DNA of 64,000 nt, from the NCBI RefSeq assembly GCF_001984155.1, contig NZ_MTQO01000033.1:62001-126000 (forward strand), given 5' to 3'. The DNA is from Actinosynnema sp. ALI-1.44. Lineage in GTDB: Bacteria > Actinomycetota > Actinomycetes > Mycobacteriales > Pseudonocardiaceae. The position numbers and the translations under genes are program-made. How positions within the stretch are numbered: the first letter of the stretch is position 1; every line of letters starts with the position of its first letter. The notes below the pieces were generated by a model, which saw only the letters and a program-made list of their open reading frames with translations, searched no databases and had not been told where the DNA came from. Positions 32,833 through 41,896 of the stretch are shown here, one piece after another.

Positions 32833-33447
32833 GTGCGACGATCAGCCGAAGAGGCAGCCCAGACACGCCGAGCCCTGCTCGAGGCCGCGCTGGAGGTATT
32901 CGCCGAACGCGGATTCGCGTCGGCCACCCTGGTCGGCATCGCGGCGCGGGCCGGCCTGACCCGCGGCGCGGTGTATCACCACTTCACCGACAAGGCCGAG
33001 CTCTACCTGGCCACGATCGCCGAGAACTGGGGCGCCGCGGCCGCCCCAGTCTGGGCTCACCTCGAGGACACCGATGCCGATCCTCAGGAGCGGATTCGCC
33101 GGTTTCTCGTGGCGTTCTTCACCGCCTTCGAGAAGAACTTCGCCCTGCGCACCACGTTTGCGATGTCGATGCAGGGCAGTGAGCTTCCCGAGCTTCAGGT
33201 CGGGCTGAAGGACAAGCGGCGGGTCATGGACGCCTGGGCTGAACAGCTCGCCGCCTTGCTGAGGGCGGCCGGCGTGGACCGCCACGGTGAAGTGGTGCCG
33301 CCGGAGACCGGCGCGATCGCGATCATCGCCGCGGTCAACGGTGTCGCCGCCACCTGGCTGGCCTGCCCCGACCTGTTCTCGCCCGCGCACCAAGCCGAGG
33401 CGCTCGCCCAGGCGATCCTGCACGGGGTACTCGCGCGCAAGGAGTGA
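32833..33447 (+). CDS. TetR-family regulator
   Basis: 204 aa from GTG 32833 (VRRSAEEAAQTRRALLEAAL); an in-frame GTG at 32809 would add 8 residues but lies in the palindrome. The HTH is SATLVGIAARAGLTRGAVYH with HFTDKAELYLA. The C-terminal half resembles the TtgR/AcrR-type ligand domain (LRTTFAMSMQGSELPELQVG). It is divergent from the amidohydrolase and probably represses it and itself. Confidence 0.85.
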   Translation: MRRSAEEAAQTRRALLEAALEVFAERGFASATLVGIAARAGLTRGAVYHHFTDKAELYLATIAENWGAAAAPVWAHLEDTDADPQERIRRFLVAFFTAFEKNFALRTTFAMSMQGSELPELQVGLKDKRRVMDAWAEQLAALLRAAGVDRHGEVVPPETGAIAIIAAVNGVAATWLACPDLFSPAHQAEALAQAILHGVLARKE

Positions 33448-33803
33448 CGTCCGCGACTCCGGGCCGTCATGACGCGGAAGGCGAAGCAAGGAACTGACCA
33501 AGATCCCCGTACCTCTCGCCCGCCGGTGGTGGTTTGGCTCCACTCGGACTTCGTGATGTGGCCCCCACTCCGCTGGTCGTGACCGACGGGCGCACTCTGA
33601 TTTGGCCTCATCTCGTCCGGCTCTCTTCGCCCCTCAGCCGTCAGCTATAGCTGGAGGTCGCACGCACCAGGATTCGCAGCTGGGCGTCGCGTTCTGGTTG
33701 CAGGTGCGCAGCGGAGATGATGCCGAGGGTGAGCTCGTCAAGCCTGCGACAGGTGGGCCGACGTGCATTGAACCTCGGCCCACATGGCGATTATCCTCCC
33801 TGG
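33448..33803. other. Intergenic stretch, no gene seen
   Basis: Convergent gap between the TetR gene and the XRE gene. No protein-like frame and no clear terminator hairpin was found by eye. Confidence 0.4.
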
Positions 33804-34619
33804 CTAACAGGTTGGAATGCTGAGCGGCGGCGTGTCGCCTGGCACCTTCGGCAGATCGGTGTACAGGTCGGGAATCCACCAGCCATCCGAGGTTCTGTTC
33901 CACACCGTCGATGATTGCTTGGTTGTCGGGTCAGTCACCTCTCGACGGCGACGATCCTGGCAGACGATCGGCACGGCAGAACCCTCGTCATAAAACACGC
34001 GGTCTGTGTCCTTTGGGATATCAGGGCTCCTGAATCTGAATACACCCAGCGGGCGCTTATGTTCGGCGGAGTAGGTGCCAACGACTTTGGCGTACCACAC
34101 CCGTGGCTCAAAGGGCCACCAGTCGGCGGCATGGGAAACCACACCGTAAACGAGGCCGAGAGCGAGGATGCCCGCGCCAATCGAGTAAGCAACTCTATGT
34201 CGCCTGAATGATGTCTGACGCGGTGGAGGATCTCCCAGCGGCTCGTCGTCACTAGGCCTGACGTCGGGTGCCGCTTGTTCGCTGGTGTCACCCTCGCCGG
34301 TCGGCGGCTTCCCGTTCGTGCGAAGCCGTCGTCGATGCGCTGCTTCCGCCTTCTTGTATGTGCTTTCGAGCTCCTGCAGATCGACAGGTACTTCTCGACC
34401 TTCCTTCTGGGCGAGGTCGATGGCCTTCGTAGCCAGGACCCAGGCGTCTTCAGTGACTCTCTCGCCGTTGATATATCGATTCACGACGCTTTTGCTAAAT
34501 CCTAGATCACGTGCAGCCTGCCGGTTCGAGCGGCCGGTCGCCGCGATTATGCTTCCCAGAGCCTCTGCCCACCGTTGTATAGCTGCGTGATCATCGTCAA
34601 TGAACCGCGAAGTGTGCAT
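33804..34619 (-). CDS. Membrane-anchored XRE/HTH protein
   Basis: 271 aa from ATG 34619, with GGAGGGAC upstream. Residues 10-75 hold a helix-turn-helix (RQAARDLGFSKSVVNRYING, ERVTEDAWVLATKAI). A Lys/Arg-rich linker and a Pro/Asp region follow, then one transmembrane helix (VAYSIGAGILALGLVYGVVS). The extracytoplasmic domain is about 95 aa (WWPFEPRVWYAKVVGTYSAE; two Cys). The layout, with a cytoplasmic DNA-binding domain and an external sensor, suggests a one-component signal transducer. It is divergent from the L,D-transpeptidase-like gene. Confidence 0.75.
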   Translation of the reverse strand: MHTSRFIDDDHAAIQRWAEALGSIIAATGRSNRQAARDLGFSKSVVNRYINGERVTEDAWVLATKAIDLAQKEGREVPVDLQELESTYKKAEAAHRRRLRTNGKPPTGEGDTSEQAAPDVRPSDDEPLGDPPPRQTSFRRHRVAYSIGAGILALGLVYGVVSHAADWWPFEPRVWYAKVVGTYSAEHKRPLGVFRFRSPDIPKDTDRVFYDEGSAVPIVCQDRRRREVTDPTTKQSSTVWNRTSDGWWIPDLYTDLPKVPGDTPPLSIPTC

Positions 34620-34853
34620 AGCCACAGTCCCTCCGGTGTCCCCGGGGACAGCTGTCAACGCAGGTAGGCGACTTGCTGTCCCCGTTGTGGCTCCGTTGAA
34701 CACTTAAGCCTAGCGCCTGCTGGTTCGGGCTGCGCAGACTGTTTAGCGATCACACTTTCGCATCCCCCGGGGGCCGGGCTGGTAGTTGCCTCGCCCTCTG
34801 CAAGTTCGTGATCTTAGGAAGTACGCAAACCGACGACACATGGAGGCGCAAGA

Positions 34854-35486
34854 ATGATACAAAAAGTCGGGGCGATCATCAGTGCGCTTTGCGCTGGGCT
34901 GCTGGCTATGACACTGCTAGTGGGGTTTGGCTCGACCGCTGCCGCGAATCCCGGCGGCCCGGAAGCTACTGCGGCCGGCGTGAAGCGCACCGGGTTCTTC
35001 GTCTTCGAGAAGAACAAGGCCAACCCGTCGAACTCGCGGTTGGCATGGCAGGAATGGACGATGGTCGGCGACCGGCCTCCGCGCAAGACACTCGAACTGC
35101 GCTGGCGTGCCGGGTCGGGGAACGGCTCCACGGACTCGTGCGCTTCGAACGCTGGGTGGCTGCCAAACGGTACGTATGGCGGCACCTATATGACCGGCTT
35201 TGATGGCGACATCAACGGCATCGTGTTCCAACTCGACAACAAGAAGTGCGGTCGCAACGGAACTGAACGAAGCGCGCTGTTCATTCATAGCGAGATGATG
35301 CCAAACGGCAAGCAGAACTCGAACGTTGAATCGGAGCGCTGGGACGGGCCGATTGACTACTTCTCGGAAGGGTGTGTGAAGCTCAAGCCAGCTGACATCA
35401 AGCAAGCCGCCAAGCGGTATCGCGCGTTCTACGGCGGCAGTGCCGACCAAAGGAAGAGCAAACTCCTCGTCGTGACGAACGGCTGA
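34854..35486 (+). CDS. Secreted L,D-transpeptidase-like protein
   Basis: 210 aa with a signal peptide (IISALCAGLLAMTLLVGFGS, TAAANP). The C-terminal half has a YkuD-like signature: RSALFIHSEMMPNG, then DYFSEGCVKLKPADIKQA, giving the His and the S-x-G-C nucleophile motif (Cys about residue 177). L,D-transpeptidases cross-link peptidoglycan or attach proteins to it outside the membrane. The protein is small and lacks obvious wall-binding repeats. A DUF2690-like gene follows after 36 bp. Confidence 0.7.
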   Translation: MIQKVGAIISALCAGLLAMTLLVGFGSTAAANPGGPEATAAGVKRTGFFVFEKNKANPSNSRLAWQEWTMVGDRPPRKTLELRWRAGSGNGSTDSCASNAGWLPNGTYGGTYMTGFDGDINGIVFQLDNKKCGRNGTERSALFIHSEMMPNGKQNSNVESERWDGPIDYFSEGCVKLKPADIKQAAKRYRAFYGGSADQRKSKLLVVTNG

Positions 35487-35521
35487 CGAAGGCGGCGATT
35501 CGCAAAGGAGTGGAGCGCAGC

Positions 35522-36007
35522 ATGATAGACAGGGATATGACCGTGCACAAGGCCTCAGTCACCTTGCTCGTTGGTGCGGCATTCATGGTCGGTCTTCCGT
35601 TTGCCACTGCGTCCGCAGCTGAAGCAACGCGGACCGCGGTTAACGCCGCCGCCTCTGCGTCGCAGGCATCAGCGGCGGTGAACTGCAGGGACAAGTCCTG
35701 CTCGAACAAGAACCCCCACGCCACCAAGTGCGACAGGGATGCTCGCACCCTTGACAAGGTGACGCCGGGTGGAGGTGGTCCTCGGATCGAACTCCGGTAC
35801 TCAAAGAAGTGCAAAGCTGCTTGGGCGCGCATGGAGAAGGCGGCGGGATGGCCATTTCGCCTGGAGATCAGGCACGGCCCATTTCACAACGCGCATGGTT
35901 CCCCGAACTACAGGGCATACACCAAGATGACCGGCGTGTCCGAGACGTACCGAGCGTGCGTCAAGCAGTATTCCAGCGATAGCTGGACGTGTACAGGCTG
36001 GCATTAG
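35522..36007 (+). CDS. Secreted DUF2690-like protein
   Basis: About 161 aa from ATG 35522 (AAAGGAG upstream; ATG 35537 is equally possible). The signal peptide includes ASVTLLVGAAFMVGLPFATA. The mature part carries NCRDKSCSNKNPHATKCDRD and RYSKKCKAAWARM, the DUF2690 pattern, plus two late Cys (YRACVKQYSSDSWTCTGWH). It is the third paralogue and probably in an operon with the L,D-transpeptidase-like gene. A strong terminator follows. Confidence 0.7.
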   Translation: MIDRDMTVHKASVTLLVGAAFMVGLPFATASAAEATRTAVNAAASASQASAAVNCRDKSCSNKNPHATKCDRDARTLDKVTPGGGGPRIELRYSKKCKAAWARMEKAAGWPFRLEIRHGPFHNAHGSPNYRAYTKMTGVSETYRACVKQYSSDSWTCTGWH

Positions 36008-36015
36008 GCACTAAC

Positions 36016-36052
36016 GACACACGGGGATGCTTCGTAAGCACCCCCGTGTGTC
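36016..36052 (+). terminator. Strong hairpin terminator
   Basis: Perfect 11-bp arms GACACACGGGG / CCCCGTGTGTC, extended inward by TGCTT/AAGCA. It lies 9 bp after the DUF2690-like stop codon. Confidence 0.8.
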
Positions 36053-36296
36053 AGCGTGTCACAAGGTCGCGGCACTGATGGACGAGGGCTTCCAGGGTCA
36101 TATCGGCAAAGAGGGGCTGGGTGACGTCAGCCCTGCTAGGTGAAGGGTAGCTGCCGCAACGCATCCCAGGCCCGGTGATGTGATCCGCAGCGGTGTTCGA
36201 ACCGGCATTGCCCGGCCGCACGGGTAGGCTCGCTCACCAGAAGGGTGCTCCTGAACTCGCACGGACATGACCCTCAGCAAGCCATATCCTTGCAGT

Positions 36297-36359
36297 TCAG
36301 AGCACCTTCTCCGTTCGCAACACCCACTCAACCCGAAATGGGATGAAAGCAGCGGGCTA
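36297..36359. repeat. 63-bp inverted repeat, left copy
   Basis: Starts TCAGAGCACCTTCTCCGTTC and ends AAAGCAGCGGGCTA. Its reverse complement recurs at 41390-41452 with 62 of 63 positions identical; the mismatch is in CTCCG versus CTTCG. The sequence looks like the end of an insertion element. The two copies bracket the LuxR regulator and subtilase. Confidence 0.85.
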
Positions 36360-36429
36360 GCCAGTAGGCCAATTCCGTCGCAGTGCGGACGCCGCCAGCG
36401 AGGCTGAACCTGTGAAGCGACGGGACAAC

Positions 36430-37401
36430 TCATTCGGCGGCGACAGGTCGTTCCGCCCGGCCGATGGCGACACCGGCCTGGAACCGGGTGGCCGCGTGCA
36501 GCGACTGCATCAGCTCCTGGATGCGTCGCTGGACCGTGCGCAGCCCGACGCCGAGATGCCGGGCCACGGCCTGGTCGCCGAGACCCGCCGCCAGCAACGC
36601 GACCAGCGTCTCGTCGTTGCTGGCCGGTTCCGGCTCCGCCGAGATGGTGAGCGGCAGCGCCTGCGCCCACACGGCCTCGAACAGGCTCGACAGCCCGTCG
36701 AGCAGCGCGCCCTGCCGCACGACGAGCATCCCCTCGTTCAGCGGCTGCCCGGTACGGGCCGGCAGCATCGCCAGCTCCCGGTCGACCAGCAGCAGCCGCA
36801 GCGGCACCTCGTCGATCGCCCGAGCCTCCTCACCGGCGAGGATCGGTTCCCGCAGCTGCGACGGGGTCTGCTGCTCCATCGCCGCGCGGCCGTAGATCGC
36901 CCGCACCCGCACGCCCCTGGCCAGCCCGTCCATCTCCGGTGGCCACGGCGCGTAGTCCTCGGGGTCGTCGTCGCCGGTGTCGGAGTACGGCGGCGTCTCG
37001 AACACCCGGAGTTCGGTCTTCGCGGACATGCTGAGCAGCCGGAACCGGCCGATGGCCTCGTCGCCGGGAACCATTTCGACCGGCAGGTCCCGCGCTGGCC
37101 GGGGCGCGGCGGCGTACACGTCGGCCAGCGTCCCGATCCGGGCCCGTGCCCGGTCCAGCCGGTGCTCGAACTGGGCGGCGAGACCGCGCAGGGCGAGGTC
37201 AGGGGGGATCGCCGCGTACGCGCCCGTCTCGTCAGGGCCGCGCACCAAGCCCTTCGCGGCCAGCGACCCCAACGTCGCGTCGACCCGCCCGGCAAGGTCG
37301 GGCAGCGCCACCCGTAACTCGTCGGGCGTACCGGCGGGCCACCGCATCAGGTGGTCGTAGAGCGCCTCTTCGTCGGCGTCGATCCCTAGCACATCCAACA
37401 T
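36430..37401 (-). CDS. LuxR-type regulator with TrmB-like N-terminus
   Basis: 323 aa from ATG 37401. Residues 10-65 are a winged-helix/TrmB-like segment (ALYDHLMRWPAGTPDELRVA, LATLGSLAAKGLVRGPDETG-like). A sugar-binding-like middle domain follows. The C-terminal LuxR HTH is DETLVALLAAGLGDQAVARH, then LGVGLRTVQRRIQELMQSL. This class is common beside actinobacterial subtilases and RiPP genes. It is divergent from the large subtilase and is its likely regulator. Both lie inside the 63-bp inverted repeats. Confidence 0.8.
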   Translation of the reverse strand: MLDVLGIDADEEALYDHLMRWPAGTPDELRVALPDLAGRVDATLGSLAAKGLVRGPDETGAYAAIPPDLALRGLAAQFEHRLDRARARIGTLADVYAAAPRPARDLPVEMVPGDEAIGRFRLLSMSAKTELRVFETPPYSDTGDDDPEDYAPWPPEMDGLARGVRVRAIYGRAAMEQQTPSQLREPILAGEEARAIDEVPLRLLLVDRELAMLPARTGQPLNEGMLVVRQGALLDGLSSLFEAVWAQALPLTISAEPEPASNDETLVALLAAGLGDQAVARHLGVGLRTVQRRIQELMQSLHAATRFQAGVAIGRAERPVAAE

Positions 37402-37520
37402 GGACACATCGTATGGCGGGATGCCGACACTGGCGGCAAACCGCCCGCTTGCGCTCTTTACCCGGATCTCACAGATTCGCATGATCGGGTCCGAGGACAA
37501 CCTGGGTGGAAGGCGGCACG

Positions 37521-40500
37521 ATGTTCGGCTCCGGAAAGAGATCACGTTGGCTCGGATCGGCGACGGCGGCGCTGCTCGCGCTGCCACTCGTGGTGATTCC
37601 ACCGGCGGCAGGCGCGACGCCACCGACCACTACTCCCGCGCTCTTCACACAGGTGACGCTGGTGACGGGCGATGTCGTCAGCTATTCGCCGAACGCAGTG
37701 CAGATCTCCAAGCCGCGGCCCGGCGTGCGGTACGACTCGTACCGCGGCCCCGACGGCTGGCACGTCCTGCCGAGTGACGCGGCCAAGGCCGTGATCAACG
37801 GTCAGGTCGACAAGACCCTGTTCAATGTCACCTATTTGGTGGACAACGGTTACGCCGACGCCAAGCGCACCAGCCTGCCGGTCATCGTCGACTACGACGG
37901 CAAGGCCGCAGCCCGTTCGGCTGACCGCGTCGCCGCCACCGATGCACTGCCTGCCAGCAAAGCCACGCGGGCGTTGCCGAGCATCGACGCGGTCGCACTC
38001 GACGTCGACAAGGCGACCGCCGCCCAGCTTTGGCAGGCCGTGGTCGTAGCGCCGTCCACACAGCAGCGCGGTCAGGGGACCCAGCGATTACTGCTCGACC
38101 GCCGCTACTCAGTCGACCTCGCGGAGAGCGTCGCGCAGATCAAGGCGCCCGCCGCGTGGGCAGCCGGATTCGACGGCACCGGCGTACGGGTCGGCGTGCT
38201 CGACACCGGCGTCGACGCGACGCACCCGGACCTCGTCGGCAAGATCGCCGAGTCGGCGAGTTTCGTCGGGAGTGAGCCGGACGCGATCGACCGGCACGGG
38301 CACGGCACGCATGTCGCGTCCACGATCGCCGGCAGCGGCGCGGCCGCAGGCGGTGTCGAGAAGGGCGCCGCACCCGGCACCCAACTGGTGATCGGCAAGG
38401 TCCTCAGCGGGAGCGGCGTCGGCTACGAGTCGGAGATCATCGCCGGCATGGAGTGGGCCGCGGGCCGCTCGAAGATCGTCAGCATGAGCCTAGGCGGGCC
38501 CGCGCCGTCGGGCGCCGACCCGATGTCCGACGCGGTAACGAACCTGACCGCCAGCACCGGCGCCCTGTTCGTGATCGCGGCAGGCAACTCCGGCCCCGCC
38601 GTCGGCACGATCGGCTCGCCCGGCACCTCGCCCTCGGCGCTGACCGTCGGCGCGGTGGACAAGCAGGAGCAGGTCGCGTCGTTCTCCAGCCGCGGCCCGG
38701 TGGCCGATGGCTCGGTGAAGCCGGAGATCGTCGCACCCGGCGTGAACATCGTCGCCGCACGGGCCGCCGGCACGACGATGGGTGCCCCGGTCAACGACAA
38801 ATACACGGCGGCCAGTGGCACCTCGATGGCCACCCCGCACGTCGCAGGCGCGGCCGCCGTACTCGCCCAGCGGCACCCGGACTGGACCGCGAACCGCCTG
38901 AAGGCCGCGCTCATCGCGTCCACAAAGGACCTCGGCAAGCCGGTCAACGACCAGGGCGCCGGCCAGGTGGACGTCAAGGCCGCCATCGACGAGACGGTCA
39001 CCGCGACCCCGGCGACCGTCGGCTTCGGCGTGCTGGAACCCGGCGCCGGGGCACAGACGGCCATGCTTACCTACCGCAACGACGGCACCGCCGACGTCAC
39101 GCTCAACCTCACCACCCGGCTCACCGACCCGACCGGTAAGGCCGCGCCAGACGGAACGCTCGGGCTCGGCACACGGTCGGTGACCGTGAAGGCCGGCAGT
39201 CAAGCCGAAGTGCCGGTCCAGCTGACTCCCGGCAAGGCAGGTCGCGGCAGCTTCCAGGGGCTTGTCACCGCGGTCTCGGCCGACGGCTCGGTCAAGGTGC
39301 ACACGCCGGTCGGGTTCTCCAACGGCGAGGTCACCAACACGGTGAACTTCACGGTGCTCGGCTTCGACGGCAAGCCGCTGCCCCGCGACGCGATCCTCTG
39401 GATTCTCCCGGTCGATCGCAAGGGCGCCGACCTGCAGAGCTACATCATCAACGGGGGTGGCACGTTGCGGCTGCCGACCGGCCGCTACTACATCGCGCTC
39501 AACTTCTACACCGACGAAGGCCCTGGCCTGCTCGAAACCAACGCCATGGTGGTCAAGCCGGACGTGTTGATCGACGGTGCGAGTCACCAGGTCCTCGACC
39601 TCAGCACAACCAGGCCGGTGACAGTGAAGACCGACGAGCCGGGCACGGAGTCCGCGGTCATCGGGGTCGCCAACCGCACCACGTCCGACGGTGCCTTCTG
39701 GTCGTTTCACCACACGGCGGGCGTGTGGGACAACAACCTCTACATCAACCCGGTCCCGACGGTCACGGCCGGCAAGTTCGATTTCCAGTACACGACCACG
39801 GTCACCCGCAGCCAGCTCGACGTGGCGGTGAACGGTGTCGCCGTGCACCCGGACTACCTCGCGGCCTACGGCGGCGGGCACGACTGGATCGCCCCGAAGA
39901 AACTGAAGATGTTCGAGGGCAGGCGCCAGCTCGGCATCGTCTACGTCGGCGGTGGCACGGCCGAGGAATTCGCCGCCGCCGGTGACGTACGCGGCAAGCT
40001 GGTTCTGGTGCAGGCCAACGACATGCTGACCGGCGCGGGCATCGAGGCGGCCCGGCGCGCAGCCGCGGCAGGTGCGGCCGGCCTGCTGTTGTTCGACAAG
40101 GTGCGGGCCACACGGCGCTCCGACGGCGACTCCAATGAACTGATCCCGGTCGGCTACCTCACCCACCCTGAGGGTGTGGCGCTGGTGGCGGCGCTGAAGA
40201 ACGGCAAAGGCAACGCCGACGTGCTCGGCAACCCGATCAGCCCGTACGCCTACCACTTGGCTTACGTCGAACGGGGACAGGTGCCGGCGAACCTGACCTA
40301 CACCGTGCACACCGGGCACCTGGCGCGCGTCGACTCGACCTATCACGCGACCACGGAAGGCATGTACGCCGCCAGTTTCCAGCGTGGCGGCGTCCCGGAG
40401 CTGATGCTCGTCGAGCCGCTGATGGCCCCGTCGAAACGAGCCGAGTACTACGGGCCGATTACCGACCGCACGCCGTGGACCCGTTTCACGTCAACGGATG

Positions 40501-41303
40501 TAGCCGGCCAGTGGGAGATCATGTCGGCACGGCCGGCCGAGCTGCGACGCGGCTCGCGTCAGTCGGATGACTGGTACACCACGCCGATGCGCTACGGGCA
40601 GGGCGAGTTCTTCAACATGCCTGCCTTGCCGGCGCCATACCTGGCGTCCCGGATGGGCGACAGCGTGTACGTGTTCCCGTTGCTGCAGGACGGCAACAAC
40701 CACGTCACCGCGATGATCCCGAACACCGCGGTGCTGAAGACCGGGCTGAGCAGGGACGGCAAACCCGTGACCGGGATCGGCGGTGCGCCGGTGACCAGGT
40801 TCGACGTGCCTGCCGACAGTGGTCGTTACCGGCTGGACCTCGGCTACGCGCCAGGCGGGGACTACAAGGTCGACACCGCCTGGGAGTTCACATCGGCACC
40901 CGCCGCCGGTACTGCCGCCAAGGGCTTCGCGTGCTGGGACGATACCGGAGAGGTGCCGGCGGACAAGTCGTGCCAGGCGCTGCCGACGATCTCGGTGGAC
41001 TACGACCTGAACCTGCCCGCGACCAACACGGCAGCCGCCCCGGGCCTCGGCCTGATCAAGTTCCGGCCGCACCACGTCGGTGACATCAAGACGAAGGTCA
41101 CCAGCGCGAAGCTGTCGGTGTCCTACGACGGCGGCAAGTCGTGGCTTCGCGGCACCCAGATCCCGATCGGGGACGGCTGGCAGCAGGGTCTGGTGCCGCA
41201 CCTGCGGCCGGGCGGCACGGTGTCGCTGCGGGTCGAGGCGATGGACAAGGCGGGCAACAAGGTGACGCAGACGATCACCAACGCGTACCGCCTGGCCAAG
41301 TAG
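37521..41303 (+). CDS. Large secreted S8 subtilase with PA domain
   Basis: 1260 aa from ATG 37521, with GGTGGAAGGCGG upstream. The signal peptide is LGSATAALLALPLVVIPPAA. A propeptide (about 45-190) is followed by the S8 catalytic domain with Asp in VRVGVLDTGVDATHPDL, His in DRHGHGTHVASTIAG, Asn in FVIAAGNSGPAVG and Ser in AASGTSMATPHVAG. The C-terminal 750 residues contain beta-sandwich modules and a PA-like domain (GKLVLVQANDMLTGAGIEAA), ending in a domain with one Cys pair. It is an extracellular protease, possibly maturing secreted peptides or foraging. The gene is closed by a strong terminator. Confidence 0.9.
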   Translation: MFGSGKRSRWLGSATAALLALPLVVIPPAAGATPPTTTPALFTQVTLVTGDVVSYSPNAVQISKPRPGVRYDSYRGPDGWHVLPSDAAKAVINGQVDKTLFNVTYLVDNGYADAKRTSLPVIVDYDGKAAARSADRVAATDALPASKATRALPSIDAVALDVDKATAAQLWQAVVVAPSTQQRGQGTQRLLLDRRYSVDLAESVAQIKAPAAWAAGFDGTGVRVGVLDTGVDATHPDLVGKIAESASFVGSEPDAIDRHGHGTHVASTIAGSGAAAGGVEKGAAPGTQLVIGKVLSGSGVGYESEIIAGMEWAAGRSKIVSMSLGGPAPSGADPMSDAVTNLTASTGALFVIAAGNSGPAVGTIGSPGTSPSALTVGAVDKQEQVASFSSRGPVADGSVKPEIVAPGVNIVAARAAGTTMGAPVNDKYTAASGTSMATPHVAGAAAVLAQRHPDWTANRLKAALIASTKDLGKPVNDQGAGQVDVKAAIDETVTATPATVGFGVLEPGAGAQTAMLTYRNDGTADVTLNLTTRLTDPTGKAAPDGTLGLGTRSVTVKAGSQAEVPVQLTPGKAGRGSFQGLVTAVSADGSVKVHTPVGFSNGEVTNTVNFTVLGFDGKPLPRDAILWILPVDRKGADLQSYIINGGGTLRLPTGRYYIALNFYTDEGPGLLETNAMVVKPDVLIDGASHQVLDLSTTRPVTVKTDEPGTESAVIGVANRTTSDGAFWSFHHTAGVWDNNLYINPVPTVTAGKFDFQYTTTVTRSQLDVAVNGVAVHPDYLAAYGGGHDWIAPKKLKMFEGRRQLGIVYVGGGTAEEFAAAGDVRGKLVLVQANDMLTGAGIEAARRAAAAGAAGLLLFDKVRATRRSDGDSNELIPVGYLTHPEGVALVAALKNGKGNADVLGNPISPYAYHLAYVERGQVPANLTYTVHTGHLARVDSTYHATTEGMYAASFQRGGVPELMLVEPLMAPSKRAEYYGPITDRTPWTRFTSTDVAGQWEIMSARPAELRRGSRQSDDWYTTPMRYGQGEFFNMPALPAPYLASRMGDSVYVFPLLQDGNNHVTAMIPNTAVLKTGLSRDGKPVTGIGGAPVTRFDVPADSGRYRLDLGYAPGGDYKVDTAWEFTSAPAAGTAAKGFACWDDTGEVPADKSCQALPTISVDYDLNLPATNTAAAPGLGLIKFRPHHVGDIKTKVTSAKLSVSYDGGKSWLRGTQIPIGDGWQQGLVPHLRPGGTVSLRVEAMDKAGNKVTQTITNAYRLAK

Positions 41304-41306
41304 CCA

Positions 41307-41343
41307 CTTGTCAGGTCCCCGGGGACTCCGGGGACCTGACAAG
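41307..41343 (+). terminator. Strong hairpin terminator after subtilase
   Basis: Perfect 14-bp arms CTTGTCAGGTCCCC (41307-41320) and GGGGACCTGACAAG (41330-41343) with a 9-nt loop, 3 bp after the subtilase stop. Confidence 0.85.
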
Positions 41344-41389
41344 GTTGCGAAGATCTCGTTCGCCGAGCGATGAATGGCGGCCCTTCCGG

Positions 41390-41452
41390 TAGCCCGCTGC
41401 TTTCATCCCATTTCGGGTTGAGTGGGTGTTGCGAACGAAGAAGGTGCTCTGA
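41390..41452. repeat. 63-bp inverted repeat, right copy
   Basis: Reverse complement of 36297-36359 with one mismatch. It lies 46 bp after the subtilase terminator and runs directly into an IS701-type transposase remnant on the plus strand. Confidence 0.85.
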
Positions 41453-41735
41453 GACTTGACCACTATCAAGTCCGAGGCTACGCGGCGTGGTACCGGCACA
41501 TCACACTGTCCATGGCCGCCGCGGCGTTTCTGGTGATCATCCGAGACGCCGCGAAAAGGGGGCTCCACGTCCAGTGGCAGTCACACGCTGATTCCTCTAT
41601 CCGCCAACGAGATCCGTCGCTTATGGAACCGGATCACGGCACCTGTTATCCATACGATTGGTCATGTCGTGCGCTGGTCGAACTGGCGACGAACAAGCCA
41701 GACCTGTCGTTGCAGTACTCAGCCGCAACCGAGCC
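41430..41735 (+). pseudogene. IS701-family transposase C-terminal remnant
   Basis: About 41455-41560 reads LDHYQVRGYAAWYRHITLSM, AAAAFLVIIRDAAKRG. After a frame change near 41575 the sequence continues LIPLSANEIRRLWNRITAPV, then HTIGHVVRWSNWRR. These are the conserved C-terminal blocks of IS701-type DDE transposases. The catalytic N-terminal part is absent. Confidence 0.7.
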
Positions 41736-41896
41736 CCGAGCTGGCTTCACAGTCTCACGACGGTTGATCTCCGCGGTCAGGGCTTTGGCGTGCAGGTCGA
41801 CGGCGAGGTCCCGGAGGTGTTCCATACCGGGGAGGTGGCGGCGAGGGTGAGTCATGCTCAGAGTCGTGCCGTCGCCCTCGCAGGGCGTGGGCGCGG

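Noticed and set aside
36098-36670. 190-codon minus frame across the left inverted repeat
   Set aside because: It spans the 63-bp repeat and the regulator's C-terminus in the wrong frame, with low-complexity Gly/Arg/Ala composition.
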